Assembly (NCBI GenBank): GCA_963771305.1
Contig: CAVYTS010000026.1
Span: 186,001-250,000, forward strand
DNA: 64,000 nt
From: CAJCIT01 sp963771305
Lineage (GTDB): Bacteria > Acidobacteriota > Terriglobia > Bryobacterales > Bryobacteraceae
Reading direction: 5' to 3'
Shown: positions 9,155 to 19,420 of the stretch, in pieces
How the letters are laid out: every line of letters begins with the position of its first letter
Position numbering within the stretch: the first letter of the stretch is position 1
Made by a program: the position numbers and the translations under genes
The notes under the pieces: model-generated
Told to the model about the DNA's origin: nothing
Seen by the model: only the letters and a program-made list of their open reading frames with translations
The model's database searches: none

Positions 9155-10618
9155 TGCACCTCCGCCAGGCGCGTCTAAGGATACGGTGCCATTCTGGATT
9201 CTGCTTGAGTTGCGCACCCAATCGCGAAGGCGTTGTTCGTCTGTCGGGCTGAGTGTAATCCAATAAGGACTTCCTGAGCTCGTTCGGCGCGCCTGGATCA
9301 AGCCATGCGCGATCCAGTAGTAGACGACGTGATCACTAACGGCGAAGTCGGTGGCCACTTGTTGAACGGTTAACTCCTCGGGCTTGCGAAGCACGGCCGG
9401 CGCTATCTTATGACACCGCCGAATCCACTGGATCATTTTCACCGTATATGGCTTACCCGTGGCACTCACAAATTTGTTTCGATTGAAGTGTTCCGCGATC
9501 TGCGCATCGGGCAATGTGCGAGCCAGATCGCGGATCCGATCGACAACCGCAGTTGGATATCTGACTTGGTCGGCAACGCTGGGCGGCAGCGGGACCGAGA
9601 GATCGCTGCAGGCGCCGCCCTGCCAACGGATGTGAACCGAAAGCCTCTTTTCATTGGGTGGTCTGGCAACCGTAACATCCTTGATGAGCAGCCGCAGCAT
9701 GCGCTTGCGATCCTTAGCCTGGGTGGAGGGGGCATGCCACAAACGCGGTAAGTCGCGGGCTAGCGCCAGAACTTTCGCTTGTTGCTCGGGGGTAGCGACA
9801 CGGGCGTCTTGCCGCTGCACCTCGGCGGCTTGCTTTTTAACATCTTCCCAGTGAAGCAACGCCTCATTCCAGTGACGTTCTAGTGTGCCTGCTACCAGAC
9901 GATTGGCGGGATCGACTTCCTTGTAGCGCCGCTCGGCCAGGGCGGCTTCATACTGGGCGCTCTCTAGGCGCATCTGCCATTGGCGTAAGATCGTCTGATC
10001 ACGTGATTCCAGCTCGCGCAAGGCCGCCAGGGCGAGTTGTAACTCGGCGGGTTGGAGTGCCTGCAACACTTGTTCGGCGATCGCGGCGTCCAGCAGGTCA
10101 CAGCGAAAGCTCACGCAATCTTTGGTCGCCAGGCCTTCACGGCGTAACCAGTTGCATAGATAAGTTGGATAAATGCCACCGTTGCCGGTATAGCGAACCG
10201 TCAGGGCACGCCCGCAGTGGCCGCACAACAGCAGCCCTTGTAGTAAAGCCAAGCCTTCGCGCGCCGCGCCGCTCAGCAGCATCTCCTCTCCATTGGTGCG
10301 GTTCTTCTCTAAGCGCTGTTGATTTTCAAGAAACTCTTCCAAACTGATATATCCCTGGTGATGCTGTTGCAAGCTAACGCGCCACTCCGGCATCGCGACC
10401 GCGTGCATCCGATTCCGGACGTCGCCCTGCGGGCTGATCTCGCGGCCATATCGATAACGGCCAAAAACGTACATCCCAGCATAGGACGGCCAAGCCCTGG
10501 CTCCTTGACAACTGAATAATAGACGCCCGGTCGTCGGCGATCCTCCGCCGCGGCGGCGGGAGTCGTCCGCCTCCAGCATGTCCCGCTCCCGCCGCTCGCC
10601 GTCCAGGAAGGTCCTCAA
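9149..10618 (-). pseudogene. Large serine recombinase lacking its catalytic domain
   Basis: The 489-codon frame matches the Recombinase, zinc-ribbon and C-terminal regions of large serine recombinases. Similarity begins at about PSYAGMYVFGRYRYGREISP (near 10,480), with the zinc-ribbon cysteines in LLCGHCGRALTVRYTG...YLCN...DCVSFRCD. A coiled-coil region and a late HTH-like segment (EELTVQQVATDFAVSDHVVYY) follow. The roughly 200-residue N-terminal resolvase domain with its catalytic Ser is absent. The first about 45 codons of the frame (through SCQGARAW) look like unrelated DNA read through. It is therefore truncated at its 5' end, and its 3' end touches the broken intron. Confidence 0.8.
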
Positions 10619-10702
10619 ATAGCGTGGCGAACGCCAGTTGCGAATACTGTGGTGGTATTTAGCAGCGATCGCCGAGTATTACCCTGCCGACCTGAATGCC
10701 CT

Positions 10703-10972
10703 TCATCCCTCTCGTAAAGGCAACGGGCGTGCCGGATTCCCCGCGAGCGCTTCGTGGAGCAGCATTTTGATGTATGTCTGATACCGGAGTCCTGTAGCTT
10801 CCGCCTGCTGCTTTGCCCGCGCAATTTCGCTGTTACTCAGGCGGATGGTAACCTGGCGCGATCCGGTCGCCAGAAGTTCCTGGGCTTTGGTGTTAAGCGC
10901 GGCCCGGTCTCGATAGAGATCCGCGGCGAAAGCCGCTTCTGCCTCAATTGCCTTGCTGCTGTTTTTCTTCAT
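10703..10972 (-). CDS. BrnA/CopG-like ribbon-helix-helix antitoxin
   Basis: ATG 10972 is preceded by GAGGAGA, better placed than for ATG 10987, giving 89 residues. The C-terminal half is a ribbon-helix-helix: RQVTIRLSNSEIARAKQQAE for the strand and first helix, then ATGLRYQTYIKMLLHEAL. The charged N-terminal extension would wrap the toxin. It begins inside the end of the upstream toxin relic (29-nt overlap), the normal BrnT-BrnA gene order. In a working pair it would neutralise the RelE-fold RNase and autoregulate. Here the toxin is broken, so it is an orphan antitoxin or cross-regulator. Confidence 0.8.
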   Translation of the reverse strand: MKKNSSKAIEAEAAFAADLYRDRAALNTKAQELLATGSRQVTIRLSNSEIARAKQQAEATGLRYQTYIKMLLHEALAGNPARPLPLREG

Positions 10973-11249
10973 AGCGTCTCCTCTCATACGCAGTGCGAGT
11001 TTTGCGGTTTGCCTCGAACGCAGTCACCGGGCATGTACGATCGCCACGCGGCGTCCACGCCACGAAAAGCACACGGCCACGGTTGGTGTGACCCAGTTCG
11101 AGAATTCTTTCTTCTCCGCTCTAGGTATCGATGCGGGTTTCAATATAGATAGGCTCATTCGTGAGGACTTCCTCAAATTCGTGCGGCTCGACGTGATGTG
11201 CCGCTATGTGTCCCTTATTGTGCCGATCCCAGTCATATATTGGGAGCCG
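10944..11249 (-). pseudogene. BrnT-like toxin with in-frame amber codon and no clear start
   Basis: One frame reads YDWDRHNKGHIAAHHVEPHE, then FEEVLTNEPIYIETRIDT, a TAG stop (11123-11121), then SGEERILELGHTNRGRVLFV, AWTPRGDRTCPVTAFEANRK and TRTAYERRRYEEKQQQGN. This is the whole BrnT/DUF4258-like layout: YEWD..N..H...HGV, EGEER...G....GR.L.V, R..TAY.A..R. The only interruption is the amber codon in the loop before GEER. No ATG, GTG or TTG is seen in frame before YDWD. Its 3' end overlaps the antitoxin start. The toxin is therefore almost certainly inactive unless the stop is a sequence error. Confidence 0.75.
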
Positions 11250-11268
11250 CGGTTCATTGTAACTACAT

Positions 11269-11285
11269 TATACCGACATTGTATA
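11269..11285. promoter_or_regulatory. Inverted repeat upstream of the toxin-antitoxin locus
   Basis: TATAC-N7-GTATA is a perfect 5-bp dyad just upstream of the toxin reading frame, overlapping a TATAAT-like box on the minus strand. Autoregulated BrnTA loci bind their antitoxin at such a dyad. The assignment here rests on position and symmetry only. Confidence 0.4.
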
Positions 11286-11309
11286 TTTTACTCCGGCATT
11301 TCAAAGCAA

Positions 11310-11560
11310 ATTATGGTTCGCTCGGTTTCATCGAACGATATCTCCTCGTTGATGCGGCCACAAAAGCTTGGCGCGCGACGTTTCGGGATTGGCAATCTGC
11401 TGCCTTACTTCCCAGCCGTTCGCCATTCTTCACGTGGGCCGTGATGCCGGTCGCGCGTAGCATGTGGCAACGATCTTGGCCGTTCGGATGCCGAGTGCCG
11501 CAGCGCGTTTGCGGATCCTACGGCACCTCGTGGTGAACTCGGGCCTCACGCGCAGCGGAA
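11310..11560 (-). pseudogene. Tyrosine recombinase (phage integrase type), C-terminal relic
   Basis: Pieces of an integrase C-terminus can be read across three frames on the minus strand: RRIRKRAAALGI; then CHMLRATGITAHVKNGERLG with the catalytic H-x-x-R box; then EVRQQIANPETSRAK; then RINEEISFDETERT. This is the order of the usual integrase ending (CH.FRATGIT.YL..GG.LE.AQ..A.HES.RTT.LYDRR.DEIS.DEVERI). At least two frameshifts separate the pieces, and the Tyr nucleophile segment is damaged. It is an old decayed relic beside the toxin-antitoxin locus. The next about 200 bp (to 11,777) hold no gene I can recognise. Confidence 0.65.
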
Positions 11561-11777
11561 ATTTGAAGTATTGTAAAACAAGATTTCGAACGGCCTTCCG
11601 TGCCTTGGAAACGATCGGCGGTTTAGGCTTGGGACTGACATCTGAGGCCGAACGAAACCTTCGCCGCTGGTAACATTTCCCCGTGACAACAACGTCTTTA
11701 CATTCAAGGAGAACGGCAGTTTCCAGGGGGTCGATGCCTGCCCCAAGTCGGAGCGGCGTTTTCTTGGAGTCGGATGA

Positions 11778-13172
11778 ATGAACACACCCAGTACACTTGA
11801 GCCCAGTCCGGTGCGAGCGCCGGCCAACCCTCAGACCACGCCAGCGTTGGAGCCCGAGGAAAAGCACCGCAGTCTGTGGTGGCTTTGGCTGCTGCTTCTG
11901 GGTGTTATCGGGTACGGTGGTTATCGAGGCTGGCAGTTTGTGCAAGCTTCCAAGCCCACGGCAAAGGCAGGCCCGGGCGCTCGGATGGGACCGCGCAGCA
12001 CGCCGGTAGTCGCGGTCGTTGCACGGGTAGGCGATTTGCCCATTTATCTGCGCGGACTGGGTTCCGTATCGCCCTTCAATACAGTGACGGTCCGAAGCCG
12101 CGTGGACGGCCAGATTATGAAAGTTGGCTTCGAAGAAGGACAGTTGGTTCACGAAGGCGATGTCCTCCTCGAAATCGATCCGCGGCCTTTCCAGGTTCAG
12201 TTGGAGCAGGCGCAGGGACAGCAGGCACGCGACCGTGCCCAGCTCGCCGATGCTAAGGTCAATCTTGAACGTTACAAGGCGCTATACGAAGCGAAGGTGA
12301 TTCCTAAGCAACAGCTGGATACGCAAGACGCCAGCGTGAGGCAGTTCGAAGGCGCCATCGAAGCGGATCAGGCCGGAATTGACAGTGCGAAGCTGCAACT
12401 CACCTATTGCCGGATTACAGCACCACTGACGGGCCGCGTCGGCTTCCGTCTGGCGGACCAGGGCAACATCATCCACGCCAGCGACCCGAACGGCTTGTTG
12501 GTAATTACCCAGCTACAACCGATCGCCGTGCTGTTCACTATTCCCCAGGACGATTTGCAACCCGTTTTGAAGAAGCTGCGAGCCGGCGCCAAGTTGCCCG
12601 TGGTTGCCTTTGACCGCGACAATGTCACAAAGCTCGCAACCGGCACGCTCGTGACCGTCGACAACCAGATCGACGCGACCACCGGGACGTCCAAGCTGAA
12701 GGCGGTTTTCGACAACTCCGACTTCGCGCTGTTCCCCAATCAGTTCGTCAATGTGCAGCTGTTGTTGGACACCGACCACAGCGTCGTGATCGTGCCGGCC
12801 GCCGCCATCCAGCGAGGGCCCCAGGGGACATTCGTTTACCTGGTGAACGACGTCAACGGTCAGAAGAAAGTGTCAGTCCATCCAGTGACAACCGGCAATT
12901 CGGAAGGCAATCTGGTTGTGGTGAAGGAAGGTCTCGCGGCCGGAGACGTGGTTGTGGTGGATGGTGGAGACAAGCTGGTGGATGGTTCGGTGGTAGATAC
13001 GCGCGAACCGAAGATGCGAGGAACAGGCGCCGCAGACAATGGCGCCCCGGTCGTCACGCCGGGTTCCCCGGAAGGCGCGCCCAAAACTTCCGATGTGTTG
13101 CGGCCACCCGCAGGCACGAAGCCTGGGGCTGGGCCCGGGCAGCGGCGTGGCGCTCGGAGACCAGGCCCATGA
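11778..13172 (+). CDS. mdtA: RND efflux pump periplasmic adaptor (MdtA-like)
   Basis: The 464-residue membrane-fusion protein has a cytoplasmic N-terminus, one membrane anchor (WWLWLLLLGVIGYGGY, about residues 34-50), and a lipoyl half-motif VRSRVDGQIMKVGFEEGQLV. A short alpha-hairpin with ARDRAQLADAKVNLERYKAL follows, then the second lipoyl half ITAPLTGRVGFRLADQGNII. A beta-barrel domain and a disordered Gly/Pro-rich tail complete it. It links the inner-membrane RND pump to an outer-membrane channel. Its TGA overlaps the next gene's ATG by 4 nt, so translation is coupled. Confidence 0.92.
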   Translation: MNTPSTLEPSPVRAPANPQTTPALEPEEKHRSLWWLWLLLLGVIGYGGYRGWQFVQASKPTAKAGPGARMGPRSTPVVAVVARVGDLPIYLRGLGSVSPFNTVTVRSRVDGQIMKVGFEEGQLVHEGDVLLEIDPRPFQVQLEQAQGQQARDRAQLADAKVNLERYKALYEAKVIPKQQLDTQDASVRQFEGAIEADQAGIDSAKLQLTYCRITAPLTGRVGFRLADQGNIIHASDPNGLLVITQLQPIAVLFTIPQDDLQPVLKKLRAGAKLPVVAFDRDNVTKLATGTLVTVDNQIDATTGTSKLKAVFDNSDFALFPNQFVNVQLLLDTDHSVVIVPAAAIQRGPQGTFVYLVNDVNGQKKVSVHPVTTGNSEGNLVVVKEGLAAGDVVVVDGGDKLVDGSVVDTREPKMRGTGAADNGAPVVTPGSPEGAPKTSDVLRPPAGTKPGAGPGQRRGARRPGP

Positions 13173-16100
13173 GTCCGTCGCGACCGTTCATCCTGAGACC
13201 GGTCGCGACGTCGTTGCTCATGGCCGCGATCTTACTCGCGGGCGCCGTCGCGTATAAACAGCTCCCGGTTTCTGCCCTGCCGCAGGTTGACTATCCCACT
13301 ATTCAGGTAGCGACCTTCTATCCGGGTGCGAGTCCCGACGTAATGGCGTCGTCGGTGACCGCACCGCTTGAGCGCCAGTTTGGGCAGGTTCCCGGGCTCA
13401 AGCAAATGACTTCCACGAGTTCCTTCGGGAGCTCTGTGATTACCCTGCAGTTTGATCTCGAGTTGAATATCGATATCGCCGAACAGCAGGTCCAGGCATC
13501 CATCAACGCGGCCGGCACGTTCCTTCCTCCTGATCTGCCGAACCCACCGATTTACAGCAAGGTCAACCCCGCCGATGCCCCCATCCTTACGCTCGCGCTG
13601 TCCTCGAAGACCCTGCCGCTTTCGAAGGTACAGGATCTGGCCGATACGACGCTGGCTCAGAAGATTTCCCAATTGCCCGGCGTCGGCCTGGTGTCGATTA
13701 GCGGCGGCCAGAAACCTGCGATTCGAATCCAGGCAAACCCCACAACGCTGGCGTCGTACAACCTGAGCTTGGAGGACCTGCGCAGCGCGCTGGCAGCTGC
13801 GAATGTGAATCAGGCCAAAGGCAATTTCGACGGGATCCGTCAGGGCTTCACGATTGACGCCAACGACCAGGTTCTGACCAGTGCCGGCTACAGGCCGCTC
13901 ATCGTCGCGTACCGCAATGGCGCGCCGGTCCGCATCAGCGACGTGGCCACGGTGCTTGACGATGTCGAGAATGCGAAGCAAGCCGCCTGGATGAACACCA
14001 CGCCCGCGGTGATCATGAATATTCAGCGGCAGCCGGGCGCCAACATCATCAGCGTGGTCGATCGCATCCGGCAGCTTCTGCCGCAACTTCGCGCCGGGTT
14101 GCCCTCGTCCATCGAGATCACCACTCTCACCGACCGGACCACCACGATTCGCGCATCGGTCGAAGACGTGCAGTTCTCGTTGATGCTGACCGTCGCACTG
14201 GTGGTCATGGTCATCTTCCTCTTTCTTCGCAATTTTGCCGCGACGATTATTCCTAGTTTTGCGGTACCTCTTTCAATAGTCGGCACGTTCGGCGTGATGT
14301 ACCTGATCGGTTACAGCCTCAATAACCTCACGTTGATGGCCCTCACCATCTCGACCGGCTTTGTGGTCGATGACGCCATCGTGATGATTGAAAACATTTC
14401 ACGTTATATCGAAGAGGGCGAGTCTCCACTGCAGGCCGCGCTCAAGGGCGCCGAACAGATCGGCTTCACGATTGTTTCGCTGACGGTCTCATTGATCGCC
14501 GTGCTCATTCCGCTGTTGTTCATGGGCGACATCGTCGGCAGGCTGTTCCGCGAATTTGCCATTACCCTGGCTGTGACGATTCTGGTTTCGGCGTTCGTCT
14601 CGCTCACGTTGACGCCGATGATGTGCGCGAAGCTACTGAAGCACAAGCCGCTGTCGCAGCAAGGCTGGTTCTATCGAGTTTCGGAGCACTTCTTTGAAAG
14701 TGTTATTCGGTTTTATGGCGCTACTTTGCGTGTGGTGTTGCGATTCCGCGGCATCACGCTCGCAGTTACTATTGGCACCCTGGTGGCGACCCTGGTTCTC
14801 TACTACTACGTGCCGAAGGGTTTCTTCCCGGTTCAGGATACCGGCGTCATCCTAGGGGTGTCTGAAGGGCCGCAGACGATTTCGTTCCAAGGCATGGCGC
14901 AACGGCAGCAGGCCTTGGCGAAGGTCATTCTGGAAGACCCGAACGTGGCAAGCCTGTCCTCATTTATTGGTGTCGACGGGACGAATACGACCATCAACAG
15001 TGGGCGCATTCAAGTCAACCTGAAGCCGCTCGCCGAGCGCACCAGGAGCGCCAGCGACATCATCCGCGATCTTCAGCCCAAGCTGGCCAAGGTGGAAGGC
15101 ATCACGCTCTTCATGCAGCCGGTCCAGGACCTGACCGTGGAAGATCGCGTCAGCCGAACCCAGTTTCAATACAGTCTGGAGGATGCCAACCCGGAAGAAC
15201 TAGACACCTGGGTGCCACAACTGGTAGCCAAGCTGCAGACTCTTCCTCAGTTGAGAGACGTGGCTAGCGATCAGCAGAGCGGAGGGCTGCAGGCGCAATT
15301 AGTCATCGACCGGGACACCGCATCGCGCCTGGGGATCACGCCGCAGGCTATTGACGACACGCTGTACGACGCCTTCGGCCAGCGCCAGGTCTCAACCATG
15401 TTCACGCAGCTGAACCAGTATCACGTGATCTTGGAAGTTGAGCCCAAATACCAGCGTTCGCCGGATGCGCTGAACGAGGTTTACGTCAAATCGACGAACG
15501 GAACACAGGTTCCTTTGAGTACCTTCACCCACTTTGAGCAACAAACCGTTGACCTGGCGATCAACCACCAGGGTCAGTTCCCGGCCACGACCCTATCGTT
15601 CAACCTCGCACCGGGCGTCGCGCTTGGCGATGCTGTAGCAGCCATCGAGCAGGCAGAGCAGGAGATCGGTTTGCCGGGCAGCATACATGCTAGCTTTCAA
15701 GGCACGGCTCAGGCATTCCGGACTTCGTTATCGAACGAGCCACTGTTAATTCTGGCGGCGCTGGTCACGGTCTACATCGTTTTGGGCGTCCTCTATGAAA
15801 GCTACATTCATCCCATCACCATTTTGTCGACGTTGCCGTCGGCCGGTGTCGGCGCAATTCTCGCGCTGATGATTTGCCACATGGACTTGAACGTGGTCGC
15901 GCTGATCGGCATTATCCTCCTGATCGGCATCGTCAAAAAGAACGCCATCATGATGATCGACTTCGCATTAGACGCCGAGCGCAAAGAAGGGAAGACGCCG
16001 CTTGAGGCGATCTATCAGGCCTGCCTGCTCCGCTTCCGCCCCATCATGATGACCACCATGGCCGCGCTCTTGGGCGGCCTGCCGCTGGCGCTTGGAACAG

Positions 16101-16279
16101 GCACCGGGTCCGAGTTACGGCGTCCGCTCGGCATCACCATTGTCGGCGGATTAATCCTCAGCCAGCTCCTTACGCTTTATACGACCCCAGTCGTTTACCT
16201 CGCCTTTGACAGGTTGTCGAAACGCTTGGAAGGTTCGACGACGCACGAGTATATCGAAGAACCAGTAGCAGCAGAGTAG
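13169..16279 (+). CDS. mdtB: RND multidrug efflux permease (MdtB-like)
   Basis: The 1036-residue product is a complete HAE1-type RND pump. It begins SPSRPFILRPVATSLLMAAI, the usual amphipathic start and TM1. It has two large periplasmic loops, 12 membrane helices, and the proton-relay aspartates in TM4 (GFVVDDAIVMIENISRYIE). The second half repeats the fold (VLYESYIHPITILSTLPSAG; GIVKKNAIMMIDFALDAE). It pairs with the next, homologous gene as MdtB and MdtC do, forming a mixed trimer in E. coli. Substrates are unknown. The gene lies 4 bp before the next. Confidence 0.92.
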   Translation: MSPSRPFILRPVATSLLMAAILLAGAVAYKQLPVSALPQVDYPTIQVATFYPGASPDVMASSVTAPLERQFGQVPGLKQMTSTSSFGSSVITLQFDLELNIDIAEQQVQASINAAGTFLPPDLPNPPIYSKVNPADAPILTLALSSKTLPLSKVQDLADTTLAQKISQLPGVGLVSISGGQKPAIRIQANPTTLASYNLSLEDLRSALAAANVNQAKGNFDGIRQGFTIDANDQVLTSAGYRPLIVAYRNGAPVRISDVATVLDDVENAKQAAWMNTTPAVIMNIQRQPGANIISVVDRIRQLLPQLRAGLPSSIEITTLTDRTTTIRASVEDVQFSLMLTVALVVMVIFLFLRNFAATIIPSFAVPLSIVGTFGVMYLIGYSLNNLTLMALTISTGFVVDDAIVMIENISRYIEEGESPLQAALKGAEQIGFTIVSLTVSLIAVLIPLLFMGDIVGRLFREFAITLAVTILVSAFVSLTLTPMMCAKLLKHKPLSQQGWFYRVSEHFFESVIRFYGATLRVVLRFRGITLAVTIGTLVATLVLYYYVPKGFFPVQDTGVILGVSEGPQTISFQGMAQRQQALAKVILEDPNVASLSSFIGVDGTNTTINSGRIQVNLKPLAERTRSASDIIRDLQPKLAKVEGITLFMQPVQDLTVEDRVSRTQFQYSLEDANPEELDTWVPQLVAKLQTLPQLRDVASDQQSGGLQAQLVIDRDTASRLGITPQAIDDTLYDAFGQRQVSTMFTQLNQYHVILEVEPKYQRSPDALNEVYVKSTNGTQVPLSTFTHFEQQTVDLAINHQGQFPATTLSFNLAPGVALGDAVAAIEQAEQEIGLPGSIHASFQGTAQAFRTSLSNEPLLILAALVTVYIVLGVLYESYIHPITILSTLPSAGVGAILALMICHMDLNVVALIGIILLIGIVKKNAIMMIDFALDAERKEGKTPLEAIYQACLLRFRPIMMTTMAALLGGLPLALGTGTGSELRRPLGITIVGGLILSQLLTLYTTPVVYLAFDRLSKRLEGSTTHEYIEEPVAAE

Positions 16280-16283
16280 CCGC

Positions 16284-19200
16284 ATGAATATTTCCGAACC
16301 ATTCATCAAACGTCCGGTCGCAACCACGCTGTTGATGGCAGCGATTACGCTGGCGGGAGGAATTGCGTTCAACTTTCTGCCGGTGGCCCCCTTGCCGCAG
16401 GTCGAGTTCCCTACCATCTCGGTTAATGCGGGGCTACCGGGCGCCAGCCCGGAAACAATGGCTTCGTCCGTGGCCACGCCGCTGGAACGTCAGTTCGGAC
16501 GCATCGCGGGCGTCACCGAGATGACCTCGACCAGCCGCATGGGCTCCGCCAGCGTTACCATTGCAGTTCGACCTGAGCCGCAACATCGATGCGGCGGGGC
16601 GCGATGTCCAGGCCGCCATCAACGCGGCCCGCAGCCAGCTCCCGGCAGCGCTGCCCAACAACCCCACCTACCGGAAAATGAATCCGGCGAACGCGCCGAT
16701 CATGATTCTCGCCTTGACCTCCGACACCTACGACGTCACGCGGGAATACGATGCCGCCGACTCGATCCTGGCGCAAAAGATCGCGCAAGTGGATGGCGTT
16801 GGGCAGGTTTTCACGGGTGGCGGCGCCCGGCCCGCCGTGCGCGTGGAACTGAACCCTATGGCGTTGAACAAGTACGGCATCGGCATGGCTGATGTGCGGA
16901 TGGCGCTGGAGGCCGCCAATGCAAACCGCCCCGTGGGTCAACTCGCCAATTCGCAAACCACCTGGCGGCTCGATACAACCGACCAGCTTTTTCTCGCAGA
17001 CCAGTACAAACGGCTGATTGTAGCCTATCGCAATGGCGCCCCGGTCCGGCTCGAAGACATCGCGTTGGTAGTTGATTCCGTTGAGGACCGACGAACGGCC
17101 GGTTTGGCGAACGGCAAGCCTGCGGTTTCCATGATGGTGTTCCGGCAGCCCGGCGCAAACATCATCCAAACGGTCGACAACGTGAAAGCTTTGCTGCCCT
17201 TCCTGCAGGCCTCCATCCCGCCGGGTATGAGTCTCAGGATAATGAACGACCGCACCACCACCATACGTGCTTCCATCGCTGACGTGGAGTTTTCACTTTT
17301 GATTTCCATCGTGCTGGTAATACTTGTCGTTTTCGCCTTCCTGCGCAAAGTGAGCAGCACGTTAATCCCCAGCGTGGTCGTGCCTGTATCGCTGATAACC
17401 ACCTTCGGAGTGATGTATCTGCTTGGCTACAGCATCGACAATCTATCCCTGATGGCGTTGACCATTTCGACTGGATTCGTGGTGGATGACGCGATTGTCG
17501 TGATTGAGAACATCACCCGTTACATTGAGAACTACATGCACCCCATGCAGGCTGCTCTGAAAGGGGCGCGCGAAATCGGCTTCACCGTTCTATCCATGAG
17601 CACGTCTTTGGTTGCCGTTTTTATCCCCATCCTGCTGATGGGAGGCATCATCGGCCGTTTGTTCCGGGAATTCGCGGTGACGCTGACCGTAGCTATTCTG
17701 GTTTCCCTGGTTGTGTCGCTGACGCTAACGCCGATGATGTGCGCGCGCCTCTTAAAGCCCGACGACGTGATGAAGAAGCACAATTGGCTCTACCGGTTCA
17801 GCGAGAGCGCTTTCCAGTGGAACCTGAAGGGCTATGCGAAGACCTTAAGAGTCGTGTTACGGCATCCGCAGGTTACGATGGTGGCCCTGTTTCTAACCAT
17901 TGGGTTGAATTTCTTCTTGATCTACATTGTGCCCAAAGGGATTCTTTCCCCAACAGGACGTTGGACAAGTCATGGGCTCCATTCTGGCCTCGCAGGATAT
18001 CAGCTTCACGGCCATGCGGGAGAAGCTGAAACAGTTCGTCACGATCGTACTCCAGGATCCGGCGGTGGACTCGGTGAATGCCTCGACCGGCGGTGGAGGC
18101 TGGGGCGGCTCGGTCAACACGGCCAATATGTACATGCAGCTGAAACCCCTGAAAGAACGCAAGGTCAGCGCCGACCAGGTCATCAATCGTCTGCGGAGCA
18201 AACTGGCGGTTGTCCCTGGCGCGACGCTGTTTTTGCAGGCCGCGCAAGACATCCGGGTGGGCGGCAGAGGGTCGAATGCTCAGTATCAATACACTCTGCA
18301 ATCGGATAGCCTCAGCGACCTGAACGAGTGGGCGCCCAAGCTTGGTGCAAAAATGCAAACCTTGCCGGAAGTCCGAGATGCCAACTCCGATCAGCAAATC
18401 CGTGGGCTATCAGCCAGGCTTGTGGTTGATCGGGACACGGCATCACGGCTGGGCGTCTCTTCGCAGATGATCGACGACGCGCTGTACGACGCTTTCGGGC
18501 AGCGGCAAGTCTCGACAATGTACAAGCCTTTGAATCAGTACCACGTCGTGATGGAAGTAGCGCCGGAGTTCCAGCAGACGCCCCAGGCACTCGCGGACAT
18601 TTACTTGAAAGCCGCGAACGGCTCCATGATTCCCTTAAGTGCGTTCGCGCATTACGAGTATGGAAACACCGCGCTTGCAGTGAACCATCAAGGTGTGTTT
18701 CCCTCCATCACGCTGTCGTTCAACCTGGCGCCCGGCATTGCTCTCGGCACGGCGGAGGATGCGATTGTGCAGGGCCAGCGCGACATTGGGTTGCCCTCGA
18801 GCGTACATGGCAGCTTCGCCGGCACGGCGCAGGCTTACCAATCGTCGCTGAAGAGCGAGCCATGGCTGATTCTGGCTGCGATCGTCTCGGTGTATATCGT
18901 GTTGGGCATTTTGTACGAGAGCTACATCCATCCCATCACCATTCTTTCCACGCTGCCTTCAGCGGGCGTGGGTGCGTTTCTGGCGTTGATCCTTTTTAAG
19001 ACGGAGCTGACCGTCATCGCCCTGATCGGCGTCATTCTCCTGATCGGCATCGTAAAGAAGAACGCGATCCTTATGATCGACTTTGCGTTGCAAGCGGAGC
19101 GTGAGAGTGGCCTCTCGAGCCGCGATGCGATCTATCAGGCCTGCCTCATGCGGTTCCGCCCGATTCTCATGACCACCATGGCCGCGATGCTTGGAGGGCT

Positions 19201-19411
19201 GCCGCTGGCACTTGGGACCGGTACGGGCGCGGAACTTCGGAGGCCTTTGGGAATCACGATCGTGGGCGGGCTCATCGTCAGTCAGATCCTCACCCTATAC
19301 ACCACGCCCGTGGTCTATCTATATATGGACCGATTCAGCTTGTGGGTGGCGCGCGTAAGGGGCCGCAGCAAGCCGTTGCTGTCACAAGAACCCGTCGGGT
19401 CCCGCGCGTAA
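16284..19411 (+). pseudogene. mdtC: RND multidrug efflux permease (MdtC-like), two frameshifts
   Basis: Three overlapping frames together encode a full second RND pump homologous to the preceding one. The first frame (from ATG 16284) ends correctly aligned at MTSTSRMGSASVT. The reading then jumps by one base at about 16,559 to LQFDLSRNIDAAGRDVQ in the second frame. A second jump lies in the run CCCAAAGGG near 17,935-17,942, before GFFPQQDVGQVMGS in the third frame. The rest is intact, including GFVVDDAIVVIENITRYIE and IGIVKKNAILMIDFAL, ending at 19411. If real, the pump is dead beyond about 90 residues. Both lesions look like one-base insertions, and one is in a homopolymer. Confidence 0.88.
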
Positions 19412-19420
19412 TTAGCAGAA

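Noticed and set aside
11430..12152. 240-codon minus-strand frame upstream of mdtA
   Set aside because: Mostly antisense to mdtA. Only its last part matches the integrase relic, which is annotated separately.
13232..14086. 284-codon frame antisense to mdtB
   Set aside because: Lies entirely opposite a strongly conserved pump gene and has no recognisable domain; a GC-driven shadow frame.
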